From Betaproteobacteria bacterium (lineage in GTDB: Bacteria > Pseudomonadota > Gammaproteobacteria > Burkholderiales > Rhodocyclaceae): a stretch of DNA of 64,000 bases. The notes beneath the pieces were generated by a model, which was given only the letters and a program-made list of their open reading frames with translations, searched no databases and was not told the DNA's origin. Numbering within the stretch: the stretch's first letter is position 1; each line of letters begins with the position of its first letter. Both the position numbers and the translations under genes were made by a program. Of the stretch, positions 54,130 to 64,000 are shown piece by piece. The stretch covers positions 1 through 64,000 of the forward strand of contig JACQAO010000014.1 in the NCBI GenBank assembly GCA_016194935.1, read 5' to 3'.

Positions 54130-54765
54130 ATGCCGCCCACGCTGTTTCGCCACGCCGTTTTCGAGACCTCGGTCGCCACGCCGGTCAATTTGCCGGCGGC
54201 TTCGGCGCTGACCCCGGAGATTGCTTTTGCCGGACGCTCCAACGCCGGCAAATCCAGCGCCATCAATACCCTGGCGGGACACACCCGGCTGGCCTTTGTC
54301 AGCAAGACGCCCGGCCGCACCCAACTCATCAATTTTTTCCGTTTACCCAGCGGCGCCAGCATGGTCGATCTGCCCGGCTATGGCTATGCGGCCGTGCCGG
54401 AGGCCGTCCGCAAGCAATGGCAGGGACTACTGGAACATTACCTGACACGGCGCGAAAACCTGATCGGCCTGGTGCTCATCATGGACGCGCGCCGCCCGCT
54501 GACCGAATTGGATATCCAGATGATCCACTGGTTCCTTCCGACCGGAAATCCGATCCATATCCTGCTCACCAAATCCGACAAGTTGTCACGCCAGGAAGCC
54601 ACACTGACCTTGCGCACAGTACGCGCAGCCATTGCTGCCTACGGCGGGCAGATCACGGCGCAGTTGTTTTCCAGCCTGAAAAAAACCGGCATCGAAGAGG
54701 CTGAGCAGATGGTCGGCGCGTGGCTGGCGGAGGCGCCTGCGGCGGAAGTGGGTGAAGGAATCTGA
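54130..54765 (+). CDS. engB: Ribosome biogenesis GTPase EngB/YsxC
   Basis: The 211-residue GTPase has G1 GRSNAGKSSAIN, G3 DLPGYG, G4 TKSDKL and a switch region SKTPGRTQLINFF. It acts in 50S assembly. The pairing with cytochrome c4 upstream is common in proteobacteria. Its stop is closely followed by a structured region read from the other strand. Confidence 0.96.
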   Translation: MPPTLFRHAVFETSVATPVNLPAASALTPEIAFAGRSNAGKSSAINTLAGHTRLAFVSKTPGRTQLINFFRLPSGASMVDLPGYGYAAVPEAVRKQWQGLLEHYLTRRENLIGLVLIMDARRPLTELDIQMIHWFLPTGNPIHILLTKSDKLSRQEATLTLRTVRAAIAAYGGQITAQLFSSLKKTGIEEAEQMVGAWLAEAPAAEVGEGI

Positions 54766-54777
54766 GGGAATCTGAGC

Positions 54778-54901
54778 AAAAAAAAGCCCCCGGTCAAAGG
54801 GGAGGGGACCGGGGGCCAATTGCCTTAATTCGCGTAAACTCGGAATCGCGGCACCCGCTCAGGGAGGTGAAGCGGGAGATAGTGCAATACCATCTGCACT
54901 T
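54778..54901 (-). ncRNA. Candidate small RNA with anti-Shine-Dalgarno loops and intrinsic terminator
   Basis: Read on the minus strand, the segment shows three hairpins. The first is AGTGCA/TGCACT (54900-54881). The second is CCCGCT/AGCGGG (54876-54854), with loop UCACCUCCCUG. The third is a 10-bp GCCCCCGGUC/GACCGGGGGC stem (54816-54786), with loop CCCUCCCCUUU and followed by eight U. The second loop contains UCACCUCC, identical to the 3' tail of 16S rRNA. No minus-strand gene lies upstream (hemB points the other way), so the terminator needs its own transcript. The 5' end near 54901 is a guess from a GATAAT box at 54913-54908. Confidence 0.7.
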
Positions 54902-54946
54902 GAGATAATTATCTTTGAAAATAGTTCCAACATTTTTATTTTTTGA

Positions 54947-55969
<1,023 letters not shown>

Positions 55970-55973
55970 ATGT

Positions 55974-56549
55974 TCACTGCGCCAGCAGCGGCCACTGCTG
56001 CGGCCATTGGGCCAGCGGGTCGTCCTTGAAGCCGCTTTTGACGAACTGATGCCAGCGCCCCAGCGCGTAACAACGCAACAAATTAGCATGGGCGGCGATG
56101 TCGTGCTCGGCGGAAAACGCCCCCTGCGTCGCCGCCATTCTGAGCGATTGTTTCAGCGAGGCTTCGACGCGATCCAGCAATTGATTGATGCGCGCTTGCA
56201 GACGCTCGTTTTCATTGACCAGGGCGTCGCCGATCAGCACCCGCGTCAAGCCGCGGTTCTTCTGCGCAAAACCGAGCAGCAACGCGACCATCATCTGCGC
56301 CTGTTTAATGCCGGCGTCTTCCTCGGCGGAGATTTTGTTGATCACCGAAAACAGACCCGCTTCAATGAACTCGATCAAACCCTCGAACATCTGCGCCTTG
56401 CTGGCGAAGTGGCGGTAGAGGGCTGCTTCGGAGACGTCGAGTTTTTTCGCCAGGGCGGCGGTGGTGATTTTTTCGCCTGACGGTTCCTGCAACATCTCGG
56501 CGATGACTTGCAGGATTTGCAATTTGCGTTCGCCCGGTTTGCTGGCCAT
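55974..56549 (-). CDS. slmA: Nucleoid occlusion factor SlmA
   Basis: The 191-residue TetR-fold protein has ILQVIAEMLQEPSGEKITTAALAKKLDVSEAALYRHFASK (opening helix-turn-helix, DVSEAALYRHF) and the SlmA-specific RLQARINQLLDRVEASLKQSLR. It binds chromosomal sites and blocks FtsZ assembly over the nucleoid. It is convergent with hemB. Confidence 0.95.
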   Translation of the reverse strand: MASKPGERKLQILQVIAEMLQEPSGEKITTAALAKKLDVSEAALYRHFASKAQMFEGLIEFIEAGLFSVINKISAEEDAGIKQAQMMVALLLGFAQKNRGLTRVLIGDALVNENERLQARINQLLDRVEASLKQSLRMAATQGAFSAEHDIAAHANLLRCYALGRWHQFVKSGFKDDPLAQWPQQWPLLAQ

Positions 56550-56558
56550 ATGATCTCC

Positions 56559-58225
<1,667 letters not shown>

Positions 58226-58317
58226 TCAACAATTGTTAATGCAGTCTGGCTCGGCAAGTGATGCAATGGTACCGCGCACACAAACCTCTGTTCCCGCAAA
58301 CACAAGGACCCTTGAAT

Positions 58318-59022
58318 ATGAATCCGCCATCCAATTCGCTCTCCAATACCTTCGCTCAACCTGATCTGCCGCTGCTGACCAGCCGGCTTGCGCTTGCCGC
58401 AGCCGTCATTGTCCTGGCAATGTTCGGCATATTCCTGTTCACCGGCGTTGGTCAGGATCCGCTGCAATACATCCACACGCCGCAGGAATACGTGGCCATC
58501 CTGCTGAAAAATCCGCCTATCCTGCGACTCGCTGTGGGGCTGGACAACTTGTTTATCGTGCTGTATTCCTCGATGTTCCTGGTGCTTGGCGCTTCGCTAT
58601 GGAAACGCGCAGGATCGCGGGTGCTGTTGCTTGCGGCCTTGAGTTTGCTGGCGCTGTCGGGCCTGCTGGACATGCTCGAAAATATGCACTTCCTCACCCT
58701 GATTTCCACCGCTCTGCAAGGCATGGAAATCAGCCTGGCACAAATAAAGCTGCAAGCCTGGGAATCCCTGGTCAAGTTCCATGTCAGCTACCTGGGCCTG
58801 TTCCTCCTCGGCTTTGCCATGCCTAATCAAACGCTGCTGGAAAAAGCATTGTGCTTCGCGTTTCGCTGGGTGCAGTTGCCGGTCGGCCTGTTGATCTACC
58901 TGACGCCGCCGGCAATCGCCATCCCCCTGGTATTGACGCGCTTTACGTTTTTCTTTCTTTCCCTGGTGGCAATTTCGCTGATCTTTCGGCAGCGCAAATT
59001 CGGCTCAGATGCACCGGGGTAA
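58318..59022 (+). CDS. Membrane protein of unknown function
   Basis: The 234-residue protein has six hydrophobic segments (about 25-45, 80-100, 106-124, 152-172, 186-204 and 208-228). No motif or known family is recognised. Start 58318 has AAGGA nine bases upstream. Its last 80 bp overlap the end of the convergent Crp/Fnr gene, so one of the two 3' ends may be longer than needed. Confidence 0.75.
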   Translation: MNPPSNSLSNTFAQPDLPLLTSRLALAAAVIVLAMFGIFLFTGVGQDPLQYIHTPQEYVAILLKNPPILRLAVGLDNLFIVLYSSMFLVLGASLWKRAGSRVLLLAALSLLALSGLLDMLENMHFLTLISTALQGMEISLAQIKLQAWESLVKFHVSYLGLFLLGFAMPNQTLLEKALCFAFRWVQLPVGLLIYLTPPAIAIPLVLTRFTFFFLSLVAISLIFRQRKFGSDAPG

Positions 59023-59569
59023 TGCCCAGATAGGAGGCGACGATATGCCGTGGCAAGCGCGCATCCACACCCGGGGCTTCCTGAGCAAATTTGCGGTAGC
59101 GTTGCGCGGCGGAGAGTGTCAGCATCTCGAACTCGCGGCGTGTTTTACGCAGATACAGGGCTTCCGCCGAGCGGCGCAGGAATTTCATCAGTGACGGATG
59201 CTGCTCGGCCAGCGCGTCCACACTGGCCCAGTCGATTGCGAGGACTTCGCCAGCCTCAAGAACCTCGATCGACACGACCGCAGCGCCGCCAGCCAGCAGA
59301 TCGGCCAACGACCCGGAGAACTCGCCTTCTTTGCAGACCCGCCGAGTCGACTCCCGCCCTGCGCTATCCAGATAATATTCGCGCAGCAATCCCTGCTCCA
59401 CAAAAAATATATTGACTGCCGGCTCGCCCGCCTGGAGCAGGTGCTGTCCCGCGTTCACCAAGCGGCGCGATACCAGCGCCTCAATAGCCGCCAAGGCCTC
59501 GTGCGTCAGCGGGTTGACGCGGTCAAGGGTCCGGCGGAGATTCGATGCAGTCATTGTCGGCTCATGCAT
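58943..59569 (-). CDS. Crp/Fnr-family transcriptional regulator
   Basis: The 208-residue protein has a cyclic-nucleotide-binding-like beta barrel (GEPAVNIFFVEQGLLREYYL, EGEFSGSLADLLAGG) and a helix-turn-helix (LPRHIVASYLGITPVHLSRI). No N-terminal cysteine cluster is seen, so it is not an Fnr-type oxygen sensor. It is divergent from the hydrolase at 59678. A palindrome between them may be its site. ATG 59569 or 59554 may be used. Confidence 0.9.
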   Translation of the reverse strand: MHEPTMTASNLRRTLDRVNPLTHEALAAIEALVSRRLVNAGQHLLQAGEPAVNIFFVEQGLLREYYLDSAGRESTRRVCKEGEFSGSLADLLAGGAAVVSIEVLEAGEVLAIDWASVDALAEQHPSLMKFLRRSAEALYLRKTRREFEMLTLSAAQRYRKFAQEAPGVDARLPRHIVASYLGITPVHLSRICAAERSAKLPPGKERKT

Positions 59570-59597
59570 GGGTAATAATCGACGGCCCGGAGTCAGG

Positions 59598-59611
59598 ATA
59601 ACATTTGTTAT
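59598..59611. promoter_or_regulatory. Palindrome between the Crp/Fnr gene and the hydrolase
   Basis: ATAACA-TT-TGTTAT is a perfect inverted repeat, nested in an outer TCAGG/CCTGA pair (59593-59622). It lies in the 108-bp divergent gap and is the best candidate operator for the adjacent regulator. Confidence 0.6.
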
Positions 59612-59677
59612 TGTCGGCCTGATTAACGGGTGATTCAATGCACGCACAAAAGATATCCGTCTCTAGGAATCCGAACC

Positions 59678-60457
59678 ATGCCATTTGCGAATTTATCGAC
59701 CGGGCCGGTCCATTATTCTGAACACGGGCAGGGTTCCCCGCTTGTCCTGCTGCACGCGGTTCCCGGCGACAGCCTGGATTTCGAGGCGGTGATCCCTGCG
59801 CTGTCGCAAAATCATCGGGTACTGGCGCTGGATTGGCCGGGTTATGGGCTATCGGCCCTGCTACAGCATCCCGAGTCTGCGAGTGTTTCACTGTTTTACA
59901 AAATTCTGCGTGAGTTTCTTGCAGCCTTGGCGTTGCCACCAGCCTTCTTCATGGGAAATTCCGTGGGCGGCTATGCGGCTGCGCGTTTAGCCATTGAGTC
60001 CCCCGAACTGGTGCAAGGTCTGGCGCTGGTGTCTCCGGGCGGGTTCACGCCGCATAATTTCCTCACCCGCAGTTTTTGCCGGTTCCAGGGCAGCCGTTTT
60101 TCGTTTTCACCCTACCGTTTTGCCCGGCGATATCTCAAGCACCGCACGCCCACCACCCAGGCCATGTTGCAGCGTGCCGCCGGGCCGCAAGCCGCCCCTG
60201 ATCTGATCGCGCTGAACCGCGCCATGTGGCGCAGCTTTGCCCAGCCTGACAACGATCTGCGGCTATCCGCACGCAACATAACGGCACCCACATTATTATT
60301 CTTTGGCAAGCACGATCCCGTGATTCCCGCCGATAAAGACGGCAGGGTCGCGCAACAGCGCATGCCCGCTGCAAAACTTTTCGTCCTGCCTTGCGGTCAT
60401 GCGCCTTTTGCCGAAATTCCGGAGGTGTTTCTGACCAAGGTTCGGCAGATGCTCTGA
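59678..60457 (+). CDS. Alpha/beta hydrolase
   Basis: The 259-residue protein has an oxyanion region VLLHAVPGD, the nucleophile elbow GNSVGGYAAA (serine at about 100), an acid in FFGKHDPVIP, and a histidine in LPCGHAPFAEIPE. The substrate is unknown. Start 59678 follows TAGGAA. Divergent pairing with a Crp/Fnr-type gene suggests control by it. Confidence 0.9.
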   Translation: MPFANLSTGPVHYSEHGQGSPLVLLHAVPGDSLDFEAVIPALSQNHRVLALDWPGYGLSALLQHPESASVSLFYKILREFLAALALPPAFFMGNSVGGYAAARLAIESPELVQGLALVSPGGFTPHNFLTRSFCRFQGSRFSFSPYRFARRYLKHRTPTTQAMLQRAAGPQAAPDLIALNRAMWRSFAQPDNDLRLSARNITAPTLLFFGKHDPVIPADKDGRVAQQRMPAAKLFVLPCGHAPFAEIPEVFLTKVRQML

Positions 60458-60472
60458 CTCTGGCCGAAGCGA

Positions 60473-60502
60473 CGCCGCCTCTTTCGCACGAAAGAAGCGG
60501 CG
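60473..60502. other. GC-rich hairpin between the convergent hydrolase and hsp20 genes
   Basis: A 14-bp stem with one mismatch (60473-60486 with 60489-60502) and a 2-nt loop sits between the convergent ends. There is no T-run on either side, so it is not a classical terminator, but it may end or stabilise transcripts. Confidence 0.6.
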
Positions 60503-60522
60503 CCATTCCACCCCAGTCTGGC

Positions 60523-60936
60523 TTATTGAATCGACAAGCGCTTGGCAGCAGCAGCGGCCTTTTTCGGCAGTGTCAGCTCCAGCACGCCGTCGTTGAACCT
60601 GGCGCTGGATTTGTCCTCGTCGATTTCCTGGCCGAGCTGGAAGCTGCGCGACACCTTCCCGTAGTAACGTTCGCTGCGCAGCACCCGCCCTTCCTGCTTG
60701 ACTTCTTTTTCCTGCTTGCGCTCGGCGCTGATGGAAATTACCCCGCCGTCGATATTGACGTGGATGTCGTCCTTCCGGACGCCCGGCAATTCCGCCTGCA
60801 CCATGTAGTTATTGCCGTCTTCCTCGACATCAACCTTGATGGCCGGCGCTTCTGTTTGCGTACCAATTTCCATCGGCCGCACCAGGTAGCCGCGGAAGAA
60901 ATCCTCGAAAGGGTCATAACGAAGCAGATTGTTCAT
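60523..60936 (-). CDS. Small heat shock protein (Hsp20)
   Basis: The 137-residue protein has an alpha-crystallin domain (APAIKVDVEEDGNNYMVQAELPG shown by VDVEEDGNNYMVQAELPG) and FNDGVLELTLPKK, the conserved end. It is an ATP-independent chaperone holding unfolded proteins. The IxI-type motif is weak (RLSIQ). Confidence 0.95.
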   Translation of the reverse strand: MNNLLRYDPFEDFFRGYLVRPMEIGTQTEAPAIKVDVEEDGNNYMVQAELPGVRKDDIHVNIDGGVISISAERKQEKEVKQEGRVLRSERYYGKVSRSFQLGQEIDEDKSSARFNDGVLELTLPKKAAAAAKRLSIQ

Positions 60937-61058
60937 GATGTGCTCCTATGGTTGAATGTGGTTTGCGATTGTGGCGAATTGTGATGAACTGTGGCGGTAG
61001 ATACCGTCACCATCCAGATAGGGGTAGTCCCGGCGAATTTCAAGTGCTGCGTTTCACG

Positions 61059-61277
61059 ATGCCGGCAGCCGTCGATACGGGAGGATTATTGGAAACGCAA
61101 AAAACCTGTCCGCGCTGTGGCGCAGGCTTTGGCTGCGGTATGAATGCCGCAGGGCAGCCCTGCTGGTGCGCCGGCTTGCCGCCGCTGGTTACCATCCTGC
61201 CGACAGTCGGCTGCTACTGTCCGGCCTGCCTCAGACAACTGATCGAGGCTCAACAGGTGTCAGCGGCGCCGTCCTGA
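61059..61277 (+). CDS. Small cysteine-rich CWC protein
   Basis: The 72-residue protein has CPRCGAGFGCG, PCWCAGLPPL and CYCPACLRQLIE, matching the cysteine-rich CWC pattern, probably a zinc site. Its 3' end overlaps convergent nudB by 28 bp. The start is uncertain, since a longer frame opens at 60948. Confidence 0.78.
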   Translation: MPAAVDTGGLLETQKTCPRCGAGFGCGMNAAGQPCWCAGLPPLVTILPTVGCYCPACLRQLIEAQQVSAAPS

Positions 61278-61711
61278 GACAGAGGCAGCATCAGGATCGC
61301 ATCGCGGTTGCTCCACGAAAAAACCTTGTCCGCCGCCTCGCGCCAGGGCAGCCAGAGATATTGCCTATGTTCGCGCGGCGCGATGGCGACGGGAGTATCC
61401 GGCGCGACGCACAGGCTAAAAACATGTTCGAGATTGTGGCTGACGCCGGCGGGGTAGCGGTGGCGCCATTCCGGGAAAATTTCGTAGCGGTTGGATAAGC
61501 GCCAGTCGATGAAATCCGCCGGCGCGGCGGCGATGCCGGTTTCCTCAAGCGTTTCGCGGCGCGCTGTCTCGAGCAGGTCTTCCGTATTTTCCCGGCTGCC
61601 GGTGACCGACTGCCAGAAACCCGGATGTGCGGTACGTTCCAGCAGCAGTACCCCCAATGCCGGGGTATGAATCAGCACCAGCACCGAAACGGGCTGCTTG
61701 TTTCCTTGCAT
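61250..61711 (-). CDS. nudB: Dihydroneopterin triphosphate diphosphatase
   Basis: The 153-residue Nudix hydrolase has the box G(x5)E(x7)RETLEETGI. It acts in folate synthesis by removing pyrophosphate from dihydroneopterin triphosphate. Start 61711 shares a base with the barstar stop. The aspS-nudB neighbourhood is usual, here with two genes between. Confidence 0.92.
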   Translation of the reverse strand: MQGNKQPVSVLVLIHTPALGVLLLERTAHPGFWQSVTGSRENTEDLLETARRETLEETGIAAAPADFIDWRLSNRYEIFPEWRHRYPAGVSHNLEHVFSLCVAPDTPVAIAPREHRQYLWLPWREAADKVFSWSNRDAILMLPLSQDGAADTC

Positions 61712-62175
61712 CAGAATCCCGGCAGCCAGGCGATGCCATCGGCCTGCATGTCGACCAGGCACCACAATGCGACGCCCTGTTCGCGCCAAACGTCGGCAGC
61801 TTCCTCGAAGGCTTGCAGCGCGGCGACCATGTCATTTTCGGCATGCGCGCGCAGCGGGTCGCAATGCTCCAGCAGCACCAGATAGCCTTCGGCCGGACGC
61901 CAGCCAAGGTCGGCCAGGCAGTCGGCCAGCGCGTCCCAGTTGGCGCCGAACCACTCGGGGAAGGCCATGTCCTTGCCGATGGCCGCCAGCAAATCCGTCT
62001 TGTCCCTGGCGCGCGCCAGATCAACATGGAACACCACATAGGCGCAGGATTCGGCGGCGGCGATGAGGTCTTCCTGCCCACCCGGCGGCAGGTGGGGCAT
62101 GTGGTACACGCCGGCTCGCGGGATGTCGCGCAGCAAGGCTGCATAGCGGTCGCGGAGCTCTTCTGCTGTGCTCAT
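61711..62175 (-). CDS. Barstar-family ribonuclease inhibitor
   Basis: The 154-residue protein has the barstar pattern DKTDLLAAIGKDMAFPEWFG followed by NWDALADCLADL. Barstar binds and blocks a cognate RNase. The downstream nudB and upstream RNase genes overlap it by 1 and 4 bp, so all three are coupled. Confidence 0.92.
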   Translation of the reverse strand: MSTAEELRDRYAALLRDIPRAGVYHMPHLPPGGQEDLIAAAESCAYVVFHVDLARARDKTDLLAAIGKDMAFPEWFGANWDALADCLADLGWRPAEGYLVLLEHCDPLRAHAENDMVAALQAFEEAADVWREQGVALWCLVDMQADGIAWLPGF

Positions 62176-62540
62176 TCGCGGATGCTCCGGAAACTGCGGT
62201 AGTGATCGTCGCTGTAAAAGTACTCATGCCCCGCACCGGCGACGATGCGGCGTGCGCCACGGTCCCGGCTGGCGGGCGTCGGCACCGTATATTCCCGATA
62301 GTAGCCGTGCTGTTTTAAAGGCAGCCGACGCTCGCGGTTGCCGAACACCACCCCATCGCGGCGATAGGGAAACGGCCCGCCGCGCTCGATCAGGCGTAGC
62401 GTCTCGCGCGCCTCGGGCGGCAGCCCGGCGACGCTGATGGGGGCGATGACTGGTGCGGGGTTGGGTGCAACTTCACGCGCCTCTGCTACACCTGACAGTG
62501 CTGCACAAGCCAACCAACCAGCCAACAGAATGCGCCGCAT
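62172..62540 (-). CDS. Secreted guanyl-specific (barnase-type) ribonuclease
   Basis: The 122-residue protein has a signal peptide (ILLAGWLACAALSGVAEA) and a microbial RNase domain. Its likely catalytic residues are Glu in YREYTV, Arg in RGARRIV and His in SDDHYRSF. It precedes its presumed barstar-type inhibitor. Export outside the cytoplasm with a cytoplasmic inhibitor is the usual logic for such pairs. Confidence 0.9.
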   Translation of the reverse strand: MRRILLAGWLACAALSGVAEAREVAPNPAPVIAPISVAGLPPEARETLRLIERGGPFPYRRDGVVFGNRERRLPLKQHGYYREYTVPTPASRDRGARRIVAGAGHEYFYSDDHYRSFRSIRE

Positions 62541-62555
62541 GGAACGATCAGGCGC

Positions 62556-64000
62556 TCAAGGCTTGGCGGCCTCGGCCTGCGTTGCCGGGTTCTGGCGCAG
62601 GCGGATATGCAGTTCGCGTAACTGCTTTTCATCGACGGCGGAAGGCGCGTCGGTCAACAGGCATTGCGCGCGCTGGGTCTTGGGGAAGGCGATAACATCG
62701 CGGATCGATTCAGCGCCGGCCATCATGGTGACGATGCGGTCGAGGCCGAAAGCCAGTCCGCCGTGGGGCGGCGCGCCGTACTTGAGGGCGTCGAGCAGGA
62801 AACCGAATTTCAGTTGGGCCTCCTCCGCGCCGATGCCCAGCGCGCGAAATACCTTGCTCTGAACTTCCTCGCGGTGAATACGCACCGAGCCGCCGCCCAG
62901 CTCCCAGCCGTTCAACGCCAGGTCGTAAGCCTTGGCCAGGCAGGCGCCGGGGTCGCTGGCCAGCAACTCCTCGTGGCCGTCCTTGGGACTGGTGAAGGGG
63001 TGATGGCAGGCGCTCCAGCGGCGGTTTTCATCGTCGTATTCGAACATCGGAAAATCGACCACCCACAGCGGCCGCCAGGCATCGCCGGTGAGATGTTTTT
63101 TCTCATGGCCGATTTTAGTGCGCAAAGCACCGAGGGCGTCGTTCACCACTTTAGCCTTGTCAGCGCCGAAGAAAATCAGGTCGCCGCTGTGTGCGCCGGT
63201 GCGTTGAATGATGGCTTTCAGCGCGGTCTCGTGCAGGTTTTTGATGATCGGCGACTGCAAGCCGGTTTCATTCGGCTGGCTGGCGTCATTGACCTTGATG
63301 TAAGCCAGCCCCTTGGCGCCATAAATCCTGGCGAACTCGGTGTAGGCGTCGATCTCGCCGCGCGTCAATGTCGCGCCGCCGGGGATGCGCAGGCCGGCCA
63401 CGCGACCGCCGGCAGCGTTGGCCGGGCCGCTGAACACTTTGAAAGCAACATCCTTGACGACATCGGTAAGCTCCGTCAGCTCCAGCGTCACGCGCAGATC
63501 GGGCTTGTCGGAGCCGAAACGGCGCATGGCTTCGGCGTAAGTCATGCGCGGAAAGGGGTTGGGCAGGTCGACGCCCAGCACTTCCTTGAACAGGCTGTGG
63601 ATCATCTCCTCCATCAGCGCGGTGATCTGTGTCTCATCGAGGAAGGAAGTTTCGACATCGATCTGGGTGAATTCCGGCTGGCGGTCGGCGCGCAGATCCT
63701 CGTCGCGGAAACATTTGACGATCTGGTAGTAGCGGTCGAAACCCGCCACCATCAGCAACTGCTTGAACAGTTGCGGCGACTGCGGCAGGGCGAAAAACTG
63801 GCCGGGATGCACGCGCGACGGCACCAGGTAGTCGCGCGCGCCTTCCGGGGTGGACTTGGTCAGCATCGGCGTCTCGATGTCGATGAAGCCCTTGGCGTCG
63901 AGGAAACGGCGGCAGGCCATCGCCGTCTTGTAGCGCAGCTTGAGATTGTTCTGCATCTGCGGGCGGCGCAAGTCGATGACGCGATGCGTGAGGCGCACGT
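62556..64000 (-). CDS. aspS: Aspartyl-tRNA synthetase, partial (N-terminus beyond window)
   Basis: The readable part has about 481 residues of a class II synthetase: [22 protein letters not shown] (motif 2, here [16 protein letters not shown]), the bacterial insertion domain, and motif 3 [15 protein letters not shown]. The N-terminal anticodon-binding domain of about 120 residues lies past the right edge. It charges tRNA-Asp, and possibly tRNA-Asn in organisms lacking AsnRS. Confidence 0.97.
   Translation of the reverse strand, partial: VRLTHRVIDLRRPQMQNNLKLRYKTAMACRRFLDAKGFIDIETPMLTKSTPEGARDYLVPSRVHPGQFFALPQSPQLFKQLLMVAGFDRYYQIVKCFRDEDLRADRQPEFTQIDVETSFLDETQITALMEEMIHSLFKEVLGVDLPNPFPRMTYAEAMRRFGSDKPDLRVTLELTELTDVVKDVAFKVFSGPANAAGGRVAGLRIPGGATLTRGEIDAYTEFARIYGAKGLAYIKVNDASQPNETGLQSPIIKNLHETALKAIIQRTGAHSGDLIFFGADKAKVVNDALGALRTKIGHEKKHLTGDAWRPLWVVDFPMFEYDDENRRWSACHHPFTSPKDGHEELLASDPGACLAKAYDLALNGWELGGGSVRIHREEVQSKVFRALGIGAEEAQLKFGFLLDALKYGAPPHGGLAFGLDRIVTMMAGAESIRDVIAFPKTQRAQCLLTDAPSAVDEKQLRELHIRLRQNPATQAEAAKP

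Noticed and set aside
54861-54913. Plus-strand leader peptide for hemB after the GGGAGGTGA sequence
   Set aside because: The only start downstream is a GTG giving an eight-codon peptide, with no regulatory residue bias. The terminator T-run fits the minus strand instead.
60948-61058. N-terminal extension of the CWC protein
   Set aside because: The added residues show no pattern and overlap the promoter space of hsp20. The cysteine domain is complete from 61059.

Overview
The window is chromosomal DNA of a betaproteobacterium, probably of the Nitrosomonadales (Gallionella/Sulfuricella-like). This placement is inferred from gene content (betaproteobacterial darP-pmbA pair, MSHA pilus genes, cytochrome c4, msrPQ, slmA), not from a marker phylogeny. 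Genes are tightly packed, mostly GC-rich, with many 1-8 bp start/stop overlaps. No rRNA, tRNA, integrase, transposase or CRISPR array was seen.

Layout. 1-9337 is housekeeping: a partial mogA, darP and pmbA (divergent), a TRAP transporter for organic acids (dctP, then dctMQ on the other strand), glyA, nrdR and ribD. 9203-12748 is accessory. A regulator/SRPBCC cassette and a broken exonuclease gene lie between two copies of the ribD 3' end, followed by a lower-GC Fic gene. 12807-20710 returns to core functions (moeB, ctpA, an EnvC-like M23 protein, gpmA, an ArsR-rhodanese-glutaredoxin-secB run, gpsA, trmL).

20842-48381 is a nearly complete MSHA-type type IV pilus locus in two blocks: mshE-G-F, pilins, mshC-D-O-P, mshQ, then mshI, a PilN-like gene and mshJ-K-L-M-N. 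Set into it are a HicBA pair, two MNT/HEPN pairs on either side of mshQ, a tandem pilin duplication with a small unknown gene, two related multi-spanning membrane proteins, and a 1162-residue TPR/O-GlcNAc-transferase-like/FkbM-methyltransferase fusion. MshE carries an N-terminal domain of the c-di-GMP-binding MshEN type. The fusion enzyme is a plausible pilin-modifying enzyme (inference).

48385-64000 holds comF, bioB-bioC, msrPQ, cytochrome c4, engB, hemB, slmA, a HAD phosphatase, argB, a Crp/Fnr regulator with a hydrolase, hsp20, nudB with a barstar/secreted RNase pair, and a partial aspS. Between engB and hemB, the minus strand has a strong intrinsic terminator with no minus-strand gene feeding it. 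It is preceded by a hairpin whose loop matches the anti-Shine-Dalgarno tail of 16S rRNA. This is the best candidate for an uncharacterised regulatory RNA in the window.
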